From: Thermoplasmata archaeon
GTDB lineage: Archaea; Thermoplasmatota; Thermoplasmata; Thermoplasmatales; Aciduliprofundaceae
Direction of reading: 5' to 3'
Length of the DNA: 6,585 bases
NCBI GenBank assembly: GCA_021160945.1
Contig: JAGHBQ010000022.1
Location: forward strand, 1 to 6,585
Made by a program: the position numbers and the translations under genes. The notes beneath the pieces are model-generated. The model was not told the origin of the DNA, searched no databases, and saw only the letters and a list, made by a program, of their open reading frames with translations. Positions 5,011 through 6,585 of this stretch are shown here, piece by piece; the stretch's first letter is position 1; the number at the start of each line of letters is the position of its first letter.

Positions 5011-6015
5011 ATGTATCGTTTTGGTCTTGCCGGCATTCCTCTTTCGTGTAAAGGGCGTACTCTTAAGGATGCCATAGAGGACACTCATAGGTTGGGTTTG
5101 CATGCTATGGAAATTCAGTTTCTCCGCGTGAATGTGCAGGAAAGAAATGTGGTGGATGAAGTGGGATTGAAGCCAAGGGAGGTTGAAAATGCACTAATAA
5201 TAGATGTGCTTCGACCGGATGAAGAGGGTAATTACACACCTATAGGGATAGAATCTCCCTTGGAAGAAGATGATATAGTACTGGAACTATTCTGGAACCT
5301 TGCATCCAGCTATGTGGAATTGAGGATACTGAAAGAGCTTGCCAGAGAGCTGGATGTTCAGATAACTTTTCACACACCTTACTATATGGATCTTGTAAGC
5401 AATGGAGAACTGACGGAGAATTCCATAAATTACATAATCTGGGGTGGAATTCTGGCCAATGAAGTTGGTGGGAAATATGTGGTCAACCATGTAGGTCTAT
5501 ATGGAAATCTTTCGAAGGCAGAGGCCATGAAAAATGTCGTGAATAATGTGAAATATATAAAAAAGAGATATAAGGAGCTGAAGCTCAAACCCAAACTTGG
5601 ATTCGAGGTCTCTGGCAAACAGGTTTTATTTGGCTCACTGGAGGAAATTATTCAGCTATGTAAGAAGGTGAAGGGTGTTTTGCCCATAGTGAACTTTGCT
5701 CATCTTCACGCCAGAACCAATGGGGGATTGAAAGAGCAGAAAGATTTTCAGGAGGTATTTAATAAGATAGCTCCCTTTTGGAAGGATGAGTACTATGTGC
5801 ATTTTGCGGGCGTTCTCTATGAAAACGGAAATGAGAGGATGATAGCGCCTATAAAAAGAGGAGATTTGAAATTTGAAACTCTTGCTCATGTTATTCTGAA
5901 TAATGAATACAATATCACGATCATATCCTCTTCGCCCCTTCTTGAACATGATGCTGCATATATGCGTACAATAATGGAAAGGGTTCTCCTTCGTAAATTG
6001 ATGAAGAGGAAGTGA
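5011..6015 (+). CDS. Endonuclease IV-like TIM-barrel (xylose isomerase-like) protein with altered metal ligands
   Basis: A 334-aa protein of the AP endonuclease family 2 / xylose isomerase-like TIM-barrel superfamily. It resembles the archaeal endonuclease IV-like group, which opens with a RFG.AGIPLSCKGRT pattern (3-17 here). Motifs in barrel order are AMEIQF (32-37), FHTPYYMDL (120-128, His121), VVNHVGLYG (157-165, His160), LGFEVSGK (196-203, Glu199), IVNFAHLHAR (226-235, His231, His233), YVHFAG (262-267, His264) and ISSSPLLEHD (305-314). Two positions that normally carry metal-binding carboxylates look replaced: Asp to Asn228 and Glu to Ser307. A segment of about 50-60 residues (about 43-100) is inserted between the first two strands, so the protein is longer than the usual 280 or so aa. 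Classic endonuclease IV repairs abasic sites with three zinc ions; this protein may have lost or changed that activity. It is followed after 5 nt by hexuloisomerase. The fold is confident, the substrate unknown. Confidence 0.82.
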   Translation: MYRFGLAGIPLSCKGRTLKDAIEDTHRLGLHAMEIQFLRVNVQERNVVDEVGLKPREVENALIIDVLRPDEEGNYTPIGIESPLEEDDIVLELFWNLASSYVELRILKELARELDVQITFHTPYYMDLVSNGELTENSINYIIWGGILANEVGGKYVVNHVGLYGNLSKAEAMKNVVNNVKYIKKRYKELKLKPKLGFEVSGKQVLFGSLEEIIQLCKKVKGVLPIVNFAHLHARTNGGLKEQKDFQEVFNKIAPFWKDEYYVHFAGVLYENGNERMIAPIKRGDLKFETLAHVILNNEYNITIISSSPLLEHDAAYMRTIMERVLLRKLMKRK

Positions 6016-6020
6016 GAGCT

Positions 6021-6557
6021 ATGTTTAAGGAGGCATATAATTACATTATTGAAAATGCAAAAGCTTCCTTGGATAAGGTGAGGGAGGAAGATATTCAAAA
6101 GGCAGTAAAGATGATAAAAGAGTCAGGGCAAATTTTTGTTTATGGTTCAGGTCGTTCAGGTCTCGTAGGTAAATTTTTCGCCATGAGACTTGTTCAGCTT
6201 GGACTTGTTGCATATTTTATAGGTGAGACAATAACACCGGTTGTAAATTCCCAAGATCTGGTTATTCTCATTTCAAATACTGGTAGAACTCAATCCACTC
6301 TACTCGTGGAGAGCATAGCGAAAAAGATAGGGGCAAAGATTATAGCACTAACCTCCCATGAAGATTCACCTCTTGCCAAGCATGCCCATCTGGTTTTTAA
6401 AATAGAGCCGAAAAATGGAAGAAGAGAGCTTGCTCCCTTGGGAACGCTATTTGAGATATCATCAGTAATATTTTTAGACTCTTTAATAGCAGAGCTTATG
6501 AGAGCGCTGAATCAAACGGAGGAAGATATGAGGAGGAGACATGCAATATGGGTGTAG
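6021..6557 (+). CDS. hxlB: 6-phospho-3-hexuloisomerase (SIS domain)
   Basis: This enzyme interconverts 3-hexulose 6-phosphate and fructose 6-phosphate in the ribulose monophosphate pathway. In many archaea that route runs in reverse to make ribulose 5-phosphate, with hexulose-phosphate synthase as partner (not in this window). The 178-aa length fits the family. Visible features are the SIS start IFVYGSGRSGLVGKFFAMRL (38-57), FIGET.TP (67-73), SNTGRT (85-90) at the phosphate-binding loop, LAPLGTLFE (137-145, with the conserved Glu145), LDSLIAELM (152-160) and a TEEDMRRRHA end. The loop is usually SGSGET, so Asn and Arg replace Gly and Glu here. The ATG at 6021 is chosen because it clears the upstream stop and has AGTGAG before it; a GTG at 6012 would add 3 residues. 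It is closely packed behind the TIM-barrel gene. Confidence 0.9.
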   Translation: MFKEAYNYIIENAKASLDKVREEDIQKAVKMIKESGQIFVYGSGRSGLVGKFFAMRLVQLGLVAYFIGETITPVVNSQDLVILISNTGRTQSTLLVESIAKKIGAKIIALTSHEDSPLAKHAHLVFKIEPKNGRRELAPLGTLFEISSVIFLDSLIAELMRALNQTEEDMRRRHAIWV

Positions 6558-6585
6558 AGATAGAAATTGAGACAAGGGTATATCC
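6548..6585 (+). CDS. Start of a third gene in the unit (partial), possibly UPF0201 family
   Basis: An ATG at 6548 overlaps the end of the hexuloisomerase gene by 10 nt in another frame and stays open to the window edge, giving MGVEIEIETRVYP. It is preceded by a GAGGAGGAGA purine stretch (about 7 nt away) that could serve as ribosome binding site. The opening is reminiscent of archaeal UPF0201 proteins, which begin with a strand followed by VYPTED-like sequence, but twelve residues and one partial codon cannot prove this. Most likely it is co-transcribed with the two genes before it. Confidence 0.5.
   Translation, partial: MGVEIEIETRVY

Noticed and set aside
5287..6098. Minus-strand open frames opposite the TIM-barrel and hexuloisomerase genes
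   Set aside because: Shadows of two genes with clear motifs on the plus strand, with no ribosome binding or promoter signal.
1..6585. CRISPR array, insertion sequence or integration site
   Set aside because: No regularly spaced repeats, transposase motifs or terminal inverted repeats seen. The tRNA has no direct repeat of its 3' end nearby that would suggest an attachment site.

Overview
The window looks like chromosomal DNA from a euryarchaeon. It carries an eS1-type (S3Ae) ribosomal protein, a tRNA-Met with an archaeal bulge-helix-bulge intron, a separate small PurS plus PurL, a 6-phospho-3-hexuloisomerase, and gene starts with a TATA box about 27 nt upstream of the ATG and no Shine-Dalgarno (leaderless geometry). 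Moderate GC, membrane proteins with C-terminal zinc ribbons and heavy use of leaderless starts would fit a Thermoplasmata/Aciduliprofundum-like lineage. That placement is inference.

Layout. Bases 1-2117 (minus) hold purS and most of purL, which overlap by ATGA; purL runs off the left edge. Bases 2153-3759 (minus) hold a two-gene unit, again joined by an ATGA overlap. The first gene is a small membrane protein with an outside beta-rich domain. The second is a secreted, membrane-anchored transglutaminase-like protein. Both end in the same CX2C-X10-CX2C zinc ribbon, predicted to lie in the cytosol. A 139-bp divergent intergenic region (3760-3898) has a TATA box facing each way and a 6-bp inverted repeat. 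To its right is an unrecognised 54-codon gene (3899-4063, plus). It converges on a minus-strand unit of rps3ae (4178-4894) followed 2 nt later by intron-containing tRNA-Met (4071-4175). A 12-bp T5/A5 palindrome between them can end transcription both ways.

From a second divergent promoter region (4895-5010), a tightly packed plus-strand unit starts: an endonuclease IV-fold TIM-barrel protein with changed metal ligands and an insertion (5011-6015), 6-phospho-3-hexuloisomerase (6021-6557), and the first codons of a third gene (from 6548).

Function. PurS/PurL catalyse the FGAM synthase step of purine synthesis, with PurQ not in the window. The hexuloisomerase belongs to the ribulose monophosphate route that supplies pentose phosphate in many archaea, so both edges touch nucleotide precursor supply, though nothing shows co-regulation. 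The least explained parts are the zinc-ribbon/transglutaminase pair, the 54-aa protein and the altered endonuclease IV relative. No mobile element, CRISPR array or sign of recent transfer was seen.
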